Shown here: one piece after another, positions 9,665 to 19,420 of the stretch | How the letters are laid out: each line of letters begins with the position of its first letter | Numbering within the stretch: the first letter of the stretch is position 1 | Assembly (NCBI RefSeq): GCF_018494055.1 | Contig: NZ_JABBFQ010000007.1 | Coordinates: 1-64,000 of the forward strand | Reading direction: 5' to 3' | Length of the DNA: 64,000 bases | DNA from: Rosenbergiella epipactidis | Lineage (GTDB): Bacteria; Pseudomonadota; Gammaproteobacteria; Enterobacterales; Enterobacteriaceae | Made by a program: the position numbers and the translations under genes | Notes under the pieces: model-generated | What the model was told of the DNA's origin: nothing | What the model saw: the letters and a program-made list of their open reading frames with translations, nothing else | The model's database searches: none

Positions 9665-11302
9665 TTACGTAGTTTTTCGCCAGCCCACTATCCAGCTAAT
9701 TAAGGCTCCTGCCAGTAATCCTCCCGACATCCATTTCAATTCCGGGTGAACGAGCATTACGGCCGTGCTGCTGAGCAAGCAAATTGCTCCCATTCCCCAC
9801 AAATATCGCACTTGAGTATGACGGTTATGCTGTTGGTTAAGCTGATCCGCGAGTTTATCGACGCTGTGCTTTAACAATTTATGATGATGGAGGGTATCAA
9901 AAACCAGTTCCGGTAGCTCAGGCAGACGCTCTGCCCACATCGGGGCTTTGGTTTTCACCGTACGCCACAGCGCAGGCAGCCCCACTTGATCCTTAATCCA
10001 GTCCTCAAGGAACGGCTTCGCCGTTTTCCATAAGTCCAGTTGCGGATAAAGTTGGCGACCAATTCCTTCAATATAAAGCAAGGTTTTCTGTAATAACACC
10101 AATTGCGGCTGAACTTCCATGTTGAAGCGACGCGCGGTGTTAAAAAGATTCAGTAACACATGACCAAAGGAGATTTCAGCCAAAGGCTTTTCAAAAATCG
10201 GTTCACATACCGTTCTGATTGAAAACTCAAAATCCTCGACATTGGTGTCAGGTGGTACCCATCCAGAATCGACGTGGAGCTCAGCGACTCGCCGATAATC
10301 ACGATTGAAAAAGGCGATGAAGTTTTCTGCGAGATAGCGCTTGTCGTTTTTATTTAACGAGCCAACAATTCCGCAGTCGATAGCGATATATTGCGGGTCA
10401 TCAGGATGGTCATGACTCACAAAAATATTCCCTGGGTGCATATCCGCATGGAAGAAGCTGTCACGAAATACTTGGGTAAAGAAGACCTGCACGCCACGCT
10501 CGGCGAGGAGTTGCATATTAATGCCCCGCTCTACCAGTGTCTGCGTGTCAGAGATCGGAATACCGTAGATACGTTCCATCACTAACATTGTTTCACTGCC
10601 ATAATCGGAGTAAACCTCCGGGACATACAGCAGGTTATTGCCTTCAAAATTGCGACGTAACTGAATAGCGTTGGCCCCTTCACGTAGAAGGTTTAGCTCA
10701 TCAATTAACGTTTTTTCGTAATCTTTAACAACTTCAATCGGGCGAAGACGACGACCATCCGGTAAGATCCGCGGTAACCAGCTTGCTAACCGATAAATCA
10801 GTCGCATATCGGCTTTGATAACAGGCAGAATATCCGGACGAATCACCTTAATCACGACATGCTTCTGATTCTCTTTGAGAATAGCCGTGTGGACCTGTGC
10901 AATCGATGCCGAAGCTAATGGGTTGATATCAAAATCATCAAAATAGGTTTCAACTGGCCCCCCTAACGATTTTTCAATCTGAGCTTTCGCACGGACGCCG
11001 TCAAAAGGTGGAACACGGTCTTGCAGCGATGCTAACTGATCGGCAATTTCAGGAGGGAAAAGGTCGCGTCGCGTCGACAACATTTGCCCCAGCTTAATCC
11101 AGACCGGACCTAACTGCTCAAGGGCAAGACGCAGACGTAAACCTATCGCCTTATCTTGGTGCTTATTCGGTATCCAAAACACACCCTTACGCCAAAGCCT
11201 AAGCGGTAAGGCTAAACGCGTTCGAGGAATTAACTCATCTAATCCGTAAGTTAAAAATATACGAATAATAAAATAGAGCCGACGCAATTCACCAAACGTC
11301 AT
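9665..11302 (-). CDS. ubiB: Ubiquinone biosynthesis ATPase-like protein UbiB
   Basis: UbiB (545 aa) is an atypical protein-kinase-like ATPase required for ubiquinone synthesis. It carries the family marks: [12 protein letters not shown] (KxGQ motif, about 72-83), the Ala-rich loop [13 protein letters not shown] (about 128-140), the VIKVIRP lysine, [10 protein letters not shown] (about 286-295) and IDCGIVG. Two hydrophobic segments at the extreme C-terminus anchor it to the inner membrane. Its start overlaps the ubiJ stop by 4 bp (ATGA), so ubiE-ubiJ-ubiB are translationally linked. Confidence 0.95.
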   Translation of the reverse strand: MTFGELRRLYFIIRIFLTYGLDELIPRTRLALPLRLWRKGVFWIPNKHQDKAIGLRLRLALEQLGPVWIKLGQMLSTRRDLFPPEIADQLASLQDRVPPFDGVRAKAQIEKSLGGPVETYFDDFDINPLASASIAQVHTAILKENQKHVVIKVIRPDILPVIKADMRLIYRLASWLPRILPDGRRLRPIEVVKDYEKTLIDELNLLREGANAIQLRRNFEGNNLLYVPEVYSDYGSETMLVMERIYGIPISDTQTLVERGINMQLLAERGVQVFFTQVFRDSFFHADMHPGNIFVSHDHPDDPQYIAIDCGIVGSLNKNDKRYLAENFIAFFNRDYRRVAELHVDSGWVPPDTNVEDFEFSIRTVCEPIFEKPLAEISFGHVLLNLFNTARRFNMEVQPQLVLLQKTLLYIEGIGRQLYPQLDLWKTAKPFLEDWIKDQVGLPALWRTVKTKAPMWAERLPELPELVFDTLHHHKLLKHSVDKLADQLNQQHNRHTQVRYLWGMGAICLLSSTAVMLVHPELKWMSGGLLAGALISWIVGWRKTT

Positions 11303-11904
11303 AGAGTCTCCAATTTCGATAAACGATCTTCTAACGCATCACACTGCCGTGCGACCGCTTGTGCTTCTTCACAAAACCACGCTTGTTCTAAAGCACCGGG
11401 AACTACGCGCCACTCTTCGATCAGCGTATCACCGACTTGAGATTGCCGTCTAAGCAAGGTTCGCTGGACGAAGTGGGCAATATTTTTCCCCGTCTGGCTC
11501 ACCGATTGGGCGACTAAGTCGCCGACCCAAGGCGCAAGATACTCGGCAGGATCGAACTCGGCTAAATCGATCAAGGTTGAAAAGAGTTGGATAACTTGAA
11601 GATCACCCTCAACGTCAACTTGGCTCGACTTGATCAACGATGTCAGGTTTTTACGATCCTGAAGCTGAGGTAAAACCGTTATACTGAGCGTTACAGTACA
11701 ATCACTGTCTGGCGTTGCCGTATTCAACACGTCGATCTGCTGATCGCTAAAGTACAGTACCAGCGGCTGTCCCAGCTCACGAATATTAAGGGTAAGAATT
11801 TTCCCTTTTAGACGCTGCCGAGTACTTTTCGCCCCGCGATCCTGCCAGAGCGTTCGGTTAAGCCCTTGCTCAAGAAGCGCCGTGATCATTGGCATGGTTG
11901 GCAT
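11299..11904 (-). CDS. ubiJ: Ubiquinone biosynthesis accessory factor UbiJ
   Basis: UbiJ is a 201-aa cytosolic lipid-binding (SCP2-like) protein that, with UbiK, supports the aerobic Ubi enzyme complex. The SCP2 fold fits residues about 15-110 ([20 protein letters not shown] near 30; [15 protein letters not shown] near 97), followed by [11 protein letters not shown]. The C-terminal helix is a predicted coiled coil ending [13 protein letters not shown]. Length equals E. coli UbiJ. It lies between ubiE and ubiB with minimal overlaps on both sides. Confidence 0.93.
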   Translation of the reverse strand: MPTMPMITALLEQGLNRTLWQDRGAKSTRQRLKGKILTLNIRELGQPLVLYFSDQQIDVLNTATPDSDCTVTLSITVLPQLQDRKNLTSLIKSSQVDVEGDLQVIQLFSTLIDLAEFDPAEYLAPWVGDLVAQSVSQTGKNIAHFVQRTLLRRQSQVGDTLIEEWRVVPGALEQAWFCEEAQAVARQCDALEDRLSKLETL

Positions 11905-12659
11905 TAAAATTTATACCCGCGATGCAGCGCAACGATCCCACCGGTGAGGTTGTAATAGGTGCTATTTTCAAACCCAACGTCTTCCATCATCTGTTTTAAG
12001 GTCTCTTGATCCGGATGCATACGAATAGATTCCGCCAGATAGCGATAGCTTTCAGCGTCGTTCGCCACCAGCTGCCCAATGCGGGGAAGAATATGGAAAG
12101 AGTAAGCATCGTAGACTTTGCTAAGTGGCTCTAGCAGCGGTTTCGAGAACTCTAGAACTAATAGGCGACCGCCCGGCTTCAAGACACGAAACATCGAGGC
12201 TAACGCTTTATCTTTATCGGTAACGTTACGCAGGCCAAAAGAGATAGTAATACAGTCAAAATAATTATCCGGAAAAGGGAGCGCTTCAGCATTCGCTTGT
12301 ACGTAACTCACATTCCCTGCAATGCCGAGGTTGCGCAGTTTTTCGCGTCCCATTTTTAGCATTGAGCTATTGATATCCGCTAGGACGACTTCACCGGTCT
12401 CGCCCACTAAACGAGAAAATTTTGCCGTTAAATCGCCGGTCCCACCCGCAAGGTCGAGAACGCGTTGACCACGACGCACACCACTGCAATCTATGGTGAA
12501 GCGTTTCCACACTCGGTGAATGCCCATCGACATGAGATCATTCATCAGGTCGTATTTTGCTGCGACGGAATGGAATACATCGGCTACTTTGCCGGCCTTT
12601 TCATCTTTAGCTACGGTTTGAAAGCCAAAGTGGGTGGTGTCCTTGGAATTATCTGCCAT
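11904..12659 (-). CDS. ubiE: Ubiquinone/menaquinone biosynthesis C-methyltransferase UbiE
   Basis: UbiE (251 aa) is the SAM-dependent C-methyltransferase used in both ubiquinone and menaquinone synthesis. The SAM-binding motif [12 protein letters not shown] is at about residues 67-78; [12 protein letters not shown] and the C-terminal [22 protein letters not shown] are family signatures. Length matches E. coli UbiE. Its start overlaps the end of rmuC by 11 bp, and it heads the ubiE-ubiJ-ubiB-tatABCD series. Confidence 0.96.
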   Translation of the reverse strand: MADNSKDTTHFGFQTVAKDEKAGKVADVFHSVAAKYDLMNDLMSMGIHRVWKRFTIDCSGVRRGQRVLDLAGGTGDLTAKFSRLVGETGEVVLADINSSMLKMGREKLRNLGIAGNVSYVQANAEALPFPDNYFDCITISFGLRNVTDKDKALASMFRVLKPGGRLLVLEFSKPLLEPLSKVYDAYSFHILPRIGQLVANDAESYRYLAESIRMHPDQETLKQMMEDVGFENSTYYNLTGGIVALHRGYKF

Positions 12660-14139
12660 CTGTATTTACCTGCTTAGTCAATGCGTCTGTATCAAGTGTA
12701 TCAGAGTCCGGCTCATCTGACATGGCTTGTTCGGTTAATTGCTTGTCTATAGGACGTTTTACCTCAACCCCTAACTGTCGGAAGGCTTCGGTTTGTGCCA
12801 GCATATTACCACGTCCATGGGTGAGCTTTTTCATCGCTTGATGATAACTGGATTGTGCCTTATCCAAGGTCCCTCCCAACATCGTCATATCCTCTATAAA
12901 GAGGCGCATTTTGTCGTAGAGTTTTGCCGCACGTTCAGCGATTTTTTGTGCGTTCTGACTTTGATGCTCGTAGCGCCAGAGGTTATTAATCGTGCGTAAC
13001 GCCACCAACAGCGTGGTGGGACTGACCAACATAATATTATGGGATAGCGCTTCATTGATCAGTTCGGGTTCCCGGTCCAAGGCCAACAGAAAAGCCGGTT
13101 CTACGGGGATAAACATTAAAACGTAATCAAGACTGCGCAATCCCGGTAAGCCTTGATAATCTTTACGACCCAACCCACGGATATGCTGTCGTACTGCCAA
13201 AATATGTTCTTGAGCGGCTTGCTGGCGAGCCACATCATCCGTGGCATTAAAGTAGCGTTCATAAGCAACCAAAGTCATTTTAGCATCGATAACCACATCT
13301 TTCTCTTGAGGTAATCGCACGATGATATCGGGTTGATAGCGCTTTTGTTCACTCTGGATACTGACTTGGGTCTGGTATTCGTAGCCCTCACGTAACCCGG
13401 AAGCTTCTAATACGCGTGCTAAGACAACTTCTCCCCAGTTCCCCTGAATTTTGTTATCTCCCTTCAGGGCATTTGTCAGGTTAAGCGCTTCTTGTGCCAT
13501 TTGGCTATTGAGTTGTTGTAACTGTTTTATTTCATGCGTAAGCGTATGTCTTTCGCGAGCCTCTTGACTAAAGCTCTCACTCACGTGGCGACGAAACCCA
13601 TCCAGTTGTTCGCGAAGAGGGGATAGTAATCCAGTGAGACTTTGACGATTCTGTTCGTCGACCCGGCGATGGCTCTGTTCGAAAATTCGGCTGGCAAGGT
13701 TTTCGAACTGCGTGGTAAGACGCTTTTCACTGTCGGTTAATAGCTGATGCTTCTCTTCCATCGCACGTTGCGACTCTTGCCAACGCGTAGTGACTTCTCT
13801 TAGCTCTGCCTCTTGCGCACGATTAAGGTCAAATTGGTGACGTAATTCCTGATTAAGCTGCTCAGTCTGTTGCTGCCAGTAGTCCAGTTGTTGAAGCTTT
13901 TCCTGTGCGGCGGCGGCTTTTGCATGCCACTCACTTTGCCGTTGCTGTAATACCTCTAGCTGCTGTTGCAGCGCTTGTTCACGCTGCTCGCTAAGCTGTA
14001 AGTTTTGTGAAAGGTGGCCGAATTCTGCCTCCCGTACCGCCGTACTCCGCCCTGTGCGTAAGATAGCAATTAGCCACCCCACAACAATGCCGCACAATAC
14101 CAACGCCGCATAGATTACGCTCTGAAAATCCAAGGTCAC
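12649..14139 (-). CDS. rmuC: DNA recombination protein RmuC
   Basis: RmuC (496 aa; E. coli 475) is a putative nuclease that limits inversions at inverted repeats. An N-terminal membrane segment (about residues 6-26) is followed by a long Gln/Glu-rich coiled coil to about residue 190. Then comes the conserved RmuC domain ([20 protein letters not shown] near 231, [15 protein letters not shown] near 283, [16 protein letters not shown] near 338), related to PD-(D/E)XK nucleases. In E. coli it lies directly beside udp; here an exporter gene is placed between them. Confidence 0.93.
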   Translation of the reverse strand: MTLDFQSVIYAALVLCGIVVGWLIAILRTGRSTAVREAEFGHLSQNLQLSEQREQALQQQLEVLQQRQSEWHAKAAAAQEKLQQLDYWQQQTEQLNQELRHQFDLNRAQEAELREVTTRWQESQRAMEEKHQLLTDSEKRLTTQFENLASRIFEQSHRRVDEQNRQSLTGLLSPLREQLDGFRRHVSESFSQEARERHTLTHEIKQLQQLNSQMAQEALNLTNALKGDNKIQGNWGEVVLARVLEASGLREGYEYQTQVSIQSEQKRYQPDIIVRLPQEKDVVIDAKMTLVAYERYFNATDDVARQQAAQEHILAVRQHIRGLGRKDYQGLPGLRSLDYVLMFIPVEPAFLLALDREPELINEALSHNIMLVSPTTLLVALRTINNLWRYEHQSQNAQKIAERAAKLYDKMRLFIEDMTMLGGTLDKAQSSYHQAMKKLTHGRGNMLAQTEAFRQLGVEVKRPIDKQLTEQAMSDEPDSDTLDTDALTKQVNTDGR

Positions 14140-14159
14140 CCTCTTAATATTTTAATGTA

Positions 14160-14777
14160 TTAGCGCGAACTGAACGCGAGTTTTGCTGCAAACAATACAA
14201 ATACGCCTGCCGTAACACGGTTCATCCACTGAATGATTTTCGGCTGCTGTAAATACCCTGACGCTTTGGCGGCGATATTGATCAGTACCGTTGACCATAA
14301 GGTCCCGATCGCGACATGAATAGAGACCAATAAAAAGGTCCATATCACCGGTGATTGCCCTGCCGGGATAAATTGCGGCAGGAAACTGACGTAAAAAATA
14401 CCAATTTTGGGGTTTAATACATTCCCTAAACAGCCACGCAAAAACCAATTCGTCGTTTTAGGTTGCTGGCTTGCCGAGGCGATCGTTAAGGGTTGGGGGC
14501 GGGCAAGAATAAGCTGTATCGCTAACCAGAGTAGGTAAGCGGCGCCGATCCATTTTAAACAGTCGTAGGCAACTTGCGAGGCAGCAAGCAGCGCCCCCAG
14601 CCCTAGCGCCACAATTGTCCCCCAGATATAGCATCCCGCATTAATCCCTAATGCCGCTTTAAAGCCGTTTTTGCGACCTTCGGCGATAGAGGTTCTGAGT
14701 ATAAGGGCGGTGTCGAGTCCAGGGGTCAAGGTTAGCAGTATTGCTGCAAGGCTAAACGTTAACAGTGTCGCTATCAT
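14160..14777 (-). CDS. LysE/RhtB-family amino-acid exporter
   Basis: This roughly 205-aa polytopic protein belongs to the LysE/RhtB translocator family. The N-terminal LTLTPGLDTALILRTS corresponds to the family TPGPD motif (Leu replaces the second-position Pro), and CLGNVLNPKIGIFYVSFLPQF is the conserved central NPK motif. About six membrane segments are expected. I start at ATG 14777, since GAGGTGG lies 7 bp upstream; a second ATG at 14792 would overlap that site. The substrate cannot be told. It is not the local rhtC, which is at 54.1 kb, and it interrupts the usual udp-rmuC pair. Confidence 0.8.
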   Translation of the reverse strand: MIATLLTFSLAAILLTLTPGLDTALILRTSIAEGRKNGFKAALGINAGCYIWGTIVALGLGALLAASQVAYDCLKWIGAAYLLWLAIQLILARPQPLTIASASQQPKTTNWFLRGCLGNVLNPKIGIFYVSFLPQFIPAGQSPVIWTFLLVSIHVAIGTLWSTVLINIAAKASGYLQQPKIIQWMNRVTAGVFVLFAAKLAFSSR

Positions 14778-14850
14778 TACAATCCACCTCATGCGTTAAT
14801 TGAGCTAATAGCAACACTATACGTTTTCTACCTAATAAAGCGAGAGCGGT

Positions 14851-15612
14851 TTATAGCAAGCGACGCGCCGCCTCGACGACAATACGTACGGCCATACTTT
14901 CCGTATTCTGCATCGTGCTTTCGTCAGGGATCTCTTGCTGTGTCCGGTTTACAATTACACCTGCGATCATCCCTGCCCGTAGGCCTTGGCTTGCACACTG
15001 AGTGAATAGCGTCGCGGATTCCATTTCGTAGTTAAGTACCCCCATCAGTTGCCATTCTTGTAGGCTCCCTTGAAAAGCACTGACCACTCGGCCGGAATAG
15101 GTATCGTAGCGCTCTTGGCCTGAGTAGAAGGTATCGGAAGAGGCCGTAATACCAATATGGGTCGAGGCCCCTAAGGCTTTCGCCGCGTCGACTAAAGCGG
15201 TGGTACAGCTAAAGTCGGCCACCGCCGGGAACTCTATTGGGGCAAAATGGCGGCTTGCGCCGTCAAGTCGGACCGCCCCGGTGGTGACTAATACATCACC
15301 CACTTGAATATCGGGTTGAATCGCGCCCGTTGTACCAATACGTAAAAAAGTACGGATGCCCAATTGTGCTAACTCTTCCACCGCAATAGAGGTAGAAGGC
15401 CCGCCAATGCCGGTCGAGCAGACGATCACCGCCTGTCCGTCGATTTCTGCCCGCCAAGAGGTGAACTCACGATGCGAAGCCAGCGGCTGTGGATTATCCA
15501 TTAATTCGGCAATTTTTCTGACCCTTTCAGGCGCCCCAGGAACAATGGCTAGTGTCGCGCCCTGTAGATCGGCTTTTGTTAGACCAAGGTGAAAAACTTC
15601 TGCTTTCGACAT
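14851..15612 (-). CDS. udp: Uridine phosphorylase
   Basis: Udp (253 aa) reversibly phosphorolyses uridine to uracil and ribose-1-phosphate in the cytosol. The sequence is near-identical in length and motifs to the E. coli enzyme: [21 protein letters not shown] at the start, [17 protein letters not shown] near 66, the TTGAI phosphate loop and the ribose-binding YEMESATLF near 195. It is the last conserved gene before the flagellar insertion. About 107 bp separate it from the NlpC/P60 gene, enough for its own promoter. Confidence 0.96.
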   Translation of the reverse strand: MSKAEVFHLGLTKADLQGATLAIVPGAPERVRKIAELMDNPQPLASHREFTSWRAEIDGQAVIVCSTGIGGPSTSIAVEELAQLGIRTFLRIGTTGAIQPDIQVGDVLVTTGAVRLDGASRHFAPIEFPAVADFSCTTALVDAAKALGASTHIGITASSDTFYSGQERYDTYSGRVVSAFQGSLQEWQLMGVLNYEMESATLFTQCASQGLRAGMIAGVIVNRTQQEIPDESTMQNTESMAVRIVVEAARRLL

Positions 15613-15719
15613 ACGACCCTCACTTGTGCTGGATATTAATGGCGTTAATCTTATGACACCCTAGCGGAAGGCCAACGAGTGTGACTAGAAAAATCGATAA
15701 CGTTCTCAAAATTAGTTTT

Positions 15720-16466
15720 TTACTGACTCGCTTTATCGCCTAACTGGTCACGGAGTGTCCATTCCGTTAAGACGCGGCGAGCCCCAGCAAAGTGCTGTTG
15801 CCAGAATGGCGCATCAAGCTGACTTATCCGAATCGCTAAGCCGGTGCGCGGCGCTTCAATAAATTGGTGGTTACCTAAATAAACGCCTACGTGGTCGGGA
15901 GTGGTTTGTCGATGAATCGTGAAAAACAGTAGATCCCCTCTGCGTAATCGTCCTGGGGTAACGGCGCGCATCCGTTTATCGCTAAACAACGTACTGGCCG
16001 TTCGTGGAAGTGGCCAGTTAACATAGTTTCGGAACGCAAACCAGACTAACCCGCTGCAATCAAATCCTTGGTTAGGGGTTTGCCCTCCCCAACGATAAGG
16101 AAGTCCTATCTGGGCCTGCAAGGTATCGATCACCTTTTCAAGCGTGGCTAATAATTTCGGCGATCCGGTTTCTCGTAGTAACTCATCGGGGGATAATAGT
16201 GCCCACCCCAAGCCACTGTCCCCTGGGATAATTCCTCGATTTAACAGCCAAAGTGAGTGCTGCCGACGCCGTTTTTTATCTTCTCCCGCGTCAGACGCAG
16301 TCGCGGTGGTATGCATTGCCTGATGATGCGTTGCCTGCTGCCACAAACGTAGCCGATTCCTTTCGCGCTGTTGCTTGTCGGCGCTATGCTGAGGGATACT
16401 CGCGGGCATCTCGGCATAAGCCTGGGGGATGACAAGCATTATTATTACGATTAATAAATTACGCAC
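15720..16466 (-). CDS. Secreted NlpC/P60-family cell-wall peptidase at the end of the lateral motor operon
   Basis: The C-terminal half is an NlpC/P60 cysteine peptidase domain of the type that cleaves peptide stems in murein. The nucleophile lies in FDCSGLVW (about Cys137) and the catalytic His in PDHVGVYLG (about His192). The third triad position falls in QFIEAP, with Glu where MepS-like enzymes have His. The GTG start at 16466 gives a clean Sec signal (RNLLIVIIMLVIPQAYA, cut before EMPAS). ATG 16508 or TTG 16526 would overlap motB further and lengthen the n-region. It directly follows lafU (motB), so it is probably co-expressed with the flagellum; a role in wall remodelling for the rod is inference. 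Confidence 0.82.
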   Translation of the reverse strand: MRNLLIVIIMLVIPQAYAEMPASIPQHSADKQQRERNRLRLWQQATHHQAMHTTATASDAGEDKKRRRQHSLWLLNRGIIPGDSGLGWALLSPDELLRETGSPKLLATLEKVIDTLQAQIGLPYRWGGQTPNQGFDCSGLVWFAFRNYVNWPLPRTASTLFSDKRMRAVTPGRLRRGDLLFFTIHRQTTPDHVGVYLGNHQFIEAPRTGLAIRISQLDAPFWQQHFAGARRVLTEWTLRDQLGDKASQ

Positions 16467-16476
16467 TGCCCACTCA

Positions 16477-17364
16477 TTACTCGTGCGCTGACGATGTCGG
16501 AATGGCATGCGTAGCAGGCATAGCAAAGGATTTCTCCCAAGCAGATAGCCCCGCCGCGGAGAGAATAATAAATTCTATACGGCGGTTTATCGCATTGGTC
16601 GGCTGCTGCGGATCCAGCAGTTTCTGATCGGCCACCCCCGAAATCTGGATGATCTTATCGCTTTCAATCCCGGCGCGTATTAGTACCTGCCGTGCAGACT
16701 GCGCACGGTTAACGGATAAACTCCAATTATCGTAAAATGGATTTTGCTGATACGGGGTCGCATCTGTATGGCCGATAATCATGAGATGAGACCCGCTCTG
16801 CTTCAATGCTGGCACCAGGCTTGCCAACAGCTGTTGGAAATAGGTCGTCACCTTTGCGCTGCCGCGCTCAAACATCATACGGTGCTGGTCGTCATTCACC
16901 ACGACTCGAATACCTTGGGCGAGACGTTCAATTCGCATATTACTCTGCGCTTGCTTACCTATCATCAGGCTTTGCAGCGCTTGCTGTAAGTGTCGTTGGT
17001 CTGCATCCGCTTGCTTAACCGAATCGGTTACCGTACTGGCTGTAGGTTGTGGTGAGACACTGGCGTTACCCACCGCGCTTGGCGTCACTTCTGGCGCATT
17101 GGCGGGCGCCGGATCGTGAGCAGAAAACGATATGGGGCTGAAGGAGTGGCTATCGAAGATCGATTGATTATTTAAGGTGTACATAATCGCTTTGCGATCT
17201 TTCTCTGAGACCTGCCCCATAATCCACATCACCATGAACAGAGACATTAACGCTAGCATAAAGTCAGCAAAAGCAACTTTCCATGCCCCGCCATGTCCAC
17301 CTGTATGGGTACGGCGGGCACTGCGTTTAATGATTGTCGTGTGGCCTTTCTGACGTCCACTCAT
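16477..17364 (-). CDS. lafU: Lateral flagellar stator protein LafU (MotB)
   Basis: The 295-aa MotB homologue anchors the stator to peptidoglycan. It has a basic N-terminus, one membrane helix with the proton-carrying Asp34 in VAFADFMLALMSLFMV, a Ser/Pro/Thr linker with variable sequence (about 75-115), and a C-terminal OmpA-like domain (IIGHTDATPYQQ near 194, ISGVADQKL, AINRRIEFI). It overlaps lafT by 4 bp. As in Flag-2 systems, the stator genes are the last flagellar genes of the lafA-U block. The Asp indicates proton drive, but ion choice is not proved by sequence alone. Confidence 0.93.
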   Translation of the reverse strand: MSGRQKGHTTIIKRSARRTHTGGHGGAWKVAFADFMLALMSLFMVMWIMGQVSEKDRKAIMYTLNNQSIFDSHSFSPISFSAHDPAPANAPEVTPSAVGNASVSPQPTASTVTDSVKQADADQRHLQQALQSLMIGKQAQSNMRIERLAQGIRVVVNDDQHRMMFERGSAKVTTYFQQLLASLVPALKQSGSHLMIIGHTDATPYQQNPFYDNWSLSVNRAQSARQVLIRAGIESDKIIQISGVADQKLLDPQQPTNAINRRIEFIILSAAGLSAWEKSFAMPATHAIPTSSAHE

Positions 17365-18230
17365 GCCGCTTGTGCATCCTGACGTGTATCGACCCAGCCT
17401 TCCAGCTGCGTGAAAGACGGTTTACTCTCTACAGGCAACATTTTACGCCCCGCATCCACAGCGAGTAGCGGTGGCTTACCCGCCACTTGATTGACCATGA
17501 TGGTGCGTAAACATTCGAAAGAGGTCATCTTCTTCTTCACCAATTGTTCCATCGCATTGGCTAAGGGATCGATCAGGCAATAACAGATAAATACGCCGAG
17601 GAAGGTCCCAATTAAGGCAGCCGCCACTTTTACGCCAATCACGGCAATCGACCCATCAATCGATTGCATTGTGATAACGATACCGAGTACCGCGGCACAG
17701 ATCCCAAAGCCGGGCATTGCTTCGCCCATTCGTTGTAAGGATCGCGAGGCTTGCAACAGGTTCTCTTCGACCGAGTTAAGCTCTTGCTCTAACAACCCCT
17801 CTAGCTCATGTTCATTAATTTTTCCCATCGCCATCATGCGAAAGTTATCCGCAATAAAGGTACAGAGTTCGGGGTCGCTGGCAATAAGGGGATAACGTTG
17901 AAACAGTTCGCTATCGGAAGGGTTTTCGATATGGTTATCTAGGCTTCTTAGCCCACCATTTTGCACGCTGTCCAGTAGCTCATACATCAGCATTAAGAGT
18001 TGTTGCGAATACACCTCGTTGTAACGGCTCTTACGCATAACCTCTTTAAGTTGTGCGAGGATCTGTTTAAGTACTGAGCCAGAATTGGCCAGCACTAAGG
18101 TGCCGATTCCACAGCCCATGATGATCACGATCTCTCCCGGCTGCCAAAAGGCGACGAGGCGACCACCAGAGTGGAGGTATCCCCAAATTAAACAGATAAA
18201 TACAATAAGTATCCCGCCTATCTTTAACAT
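17361..18230 (-). CDS. lafT: Lateral flagellar stator protein LafT (MotA)
   Basis: This 289-aa MotA homologue has four membrane helices: two near the N-terminus (about 3-20 and 30-52) and two after the large cytoplasmic loop (GFGICAAVLGIVITMQSI near 173; VGVKVAAALIGTFLGVFICYCL near 198). The cytoplasmic loop carries charged residues that contact FliG. The invariant prolines of helices 3 and 4 are at AMPGFG and near DPLANAM. Its ATG overlaps the lafS stop, consistent with one lafB-to-lafU transcript. Confidence 0.93.
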   Translation of the reverse strand: MLKIGGILIVFICLIWGYLHSGGRLVAFWQPGEIVIIMGCGIGTLVLANSGSVLKQILAQLKEVMRKSRYNEVYSQQLLMLMYELLDSVQNGGLRSLDNHIENPSDSELFQRYPLIASDPELCTFIADNFRMMAMGKINEHELEGLLEQELNSVEENLLQASRSLQRMGEAMPGFGICAAVLGIVITMQSIDGSIAVIGVKVAAALIGTFLGVFICYCLIDPLANAMEQLVKKKMTSFECLRTIMVNQVAGKPPLLAVDAGRKMLPVESKPSFTQLEGWVDTRQDAQAA

Positions 18231-18943
18231 ACCGACTCACTTTGCTTTATATGGGCGACCAACTTATCGTTTAATCGCTTGTTTAATTGACAGACACGCG
18301 CTTCACTGATTTCCAATACCAAGGCGATCTCTTTTAAATTCATTTCATGATGGTAATAAAGCGTCAGGATTAACTGTTCCCGTGGGTCCAAAATCGCTAT
18401 CGCCTGCGAGAGTTGTTGCTGTCTGGCATAAAAACGTTCAGGGTTATCACGGTGCGTACCGAACTGCGCATCGCCCTCCCCCTCCATCACCGCATCGAGG
18501 CTCTCTACGCTGGCTAAATACTCGCTTTGAAGATAGTCATGATAGGTTTCTGCATCCAAGGCCAACGCCTGTTGCAGATCGGCAAAATCAGGTTCTCGTC
18601 CCAGCTTTTGGGTTATTTGCTGAATTTGATGCGAAAGTTGATGGGTTTTCTGCCTCAGCGTTCGGGGCCGCCAGTCGGCCTGACGTAACTCATCAAGAAT
18701 TGCGCCACGGATCCGGTATTTGGCATAGCCTGGAAATTCCGCATCGGGAATGCCATATCGCCGTAGGGCGGTTAACAGCCCCACTAAGGCAATTTGCTGT
18801 AAATCGTGGCTATCGATGACTGCATTGGCGTGATAACTCAGCTGCCGTAAAATTTTATTCACTAAGGGCAGATACTGCTGAATATAACCGGCCTCCTGCT
18901 GTGCCGTGAGCGCATCAGTTTGCGAATAGCCATTGACTGACAT
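18224..18943 (-). CDS. lafS: Lateral flagellar sigma-28 factor LafS (FliA)
   Basis: This sigma factor of the FliA family directs late lateral genes such as flagellin. Region 2 (LVNKILRQLSYH, DLQQIALVGLLTALRRYG, FPGYAKYRIRGAILDELRQADW) and region 4 with a helix-turn-helix (MNLKEIALVLEISEARVCQLNKRL near 205) are clear. I start at ATG 18943 (239 aa), 9 bp after the fliL stop; an in-frame GTG at 18952 is an alternative. Its partner anti-sigma factor FlgM is encoded at 33.8 kb. FliA is usually near the flagellin in primary systems, but here it sits beside motAB as in Flag-2. Confidence 0.93.
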   Translation of the reverse strand: MSVNGYSQTDALTAQQEAGYIQQYLPLVNKILRQLSYHANAVIDSHDLQQIALVGLLTALRRYGIPDAEFPGYAKYRIRGAILDELRQADWRPRTLRQKTHQLSHQIQQITQKLGREPDFADLQQALALDAETYHDYLQSEYLASVESLDAVMEGEGDAQFGTHRDNPERFYARQQQLSQAIAILDPREQLILTLYYHHEMNLKEIALVLEISEARVCQLNKRLNDKLVAHIKQSESVC

Positions 18944-18952
18944 GCTGTCCAC

Positions 18953-19411
18953 TTACTGGAAAACCATCTTACTGATCATGATGTCGTCGAAGGGGAGCGC
19001 CTGAAAGCCAAGGTGCGCCGCTTCGTCTTGATAGCGCTTAAGTAATTGATCGTGCAGCGCCAAAAGCGTGCGCGATCGCACCTCATCGAAAGGCTGATTA
19101 TTTAACAGCGCGACCGTCGCGCTTCTTACCGCCGGTTCGAAGGCCTGAGATTGCGTCGACTGCTCTTCCCCTCGAACCACCAACACAACATCGAGCAACA
19201 GATAACGTGGGCGGTTCTCTTCCGCCTGCAACGTGATCACTAAGTCTTTTATTTCGATAAAACTGGCTTGAGGGGGCTTACTCTTAAACCAACTGCCCAT
19301 CCCCTGTGACGCTTTATTTTCCGTTTTATGATCGGCCATTATCCACCATCCCCCTACTCCCATCACGGCAAGGAGGAGAACGATTACGATAATGATCAGG
19401 GATTTCTTCAT
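18953..19411 (-). CDS. fliL: Lateral flagellar FliL-like protein (LafF)
   Basis: This 152-aa protein has one N-terminal membrane helix (about 4-25, very Ile/Val/Leu-rich) and a periplasmic domain containing FIEIKDLVITLQ and RYLLLDVVLVV, typical of FliL. FliL rings surround stators and support torque in other systems. It ends with KMVFQ and lies 9 bp from fliK and directly before lafS. It fits the LafF position of lateral clusters. Confidence 0.88.
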   Translation of the reverse strand: MKKSLIIIVIVLLLAVMGVGGWWIMADHKTENKASQGMGSWFKSKPPQASFIEIKDLVITLQAEENRPRYLLLDVVLVVRGEEQSTQSQAFEPAVRSATVALLNNQPFDEVRSRTLLALHDQLLKRYQDEAAHLGFQALPFDDIMISKMVFQ

Positions 19412-19420
19412 GGTGGACTC

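Noticed and set aside
15640-15719. TGTGA half-site upstream of udp, considered as a CRP/CytR site
   Set aside because: The second half does not resemble TCACA, so there is too little to call a site, although E. coli udp is so regulated.
18382-18819. 145-codon plus-strand frame inside lafS
   Set aside because: Opposite strand of a clear sigma factor gene; composition typical of a chance frame.
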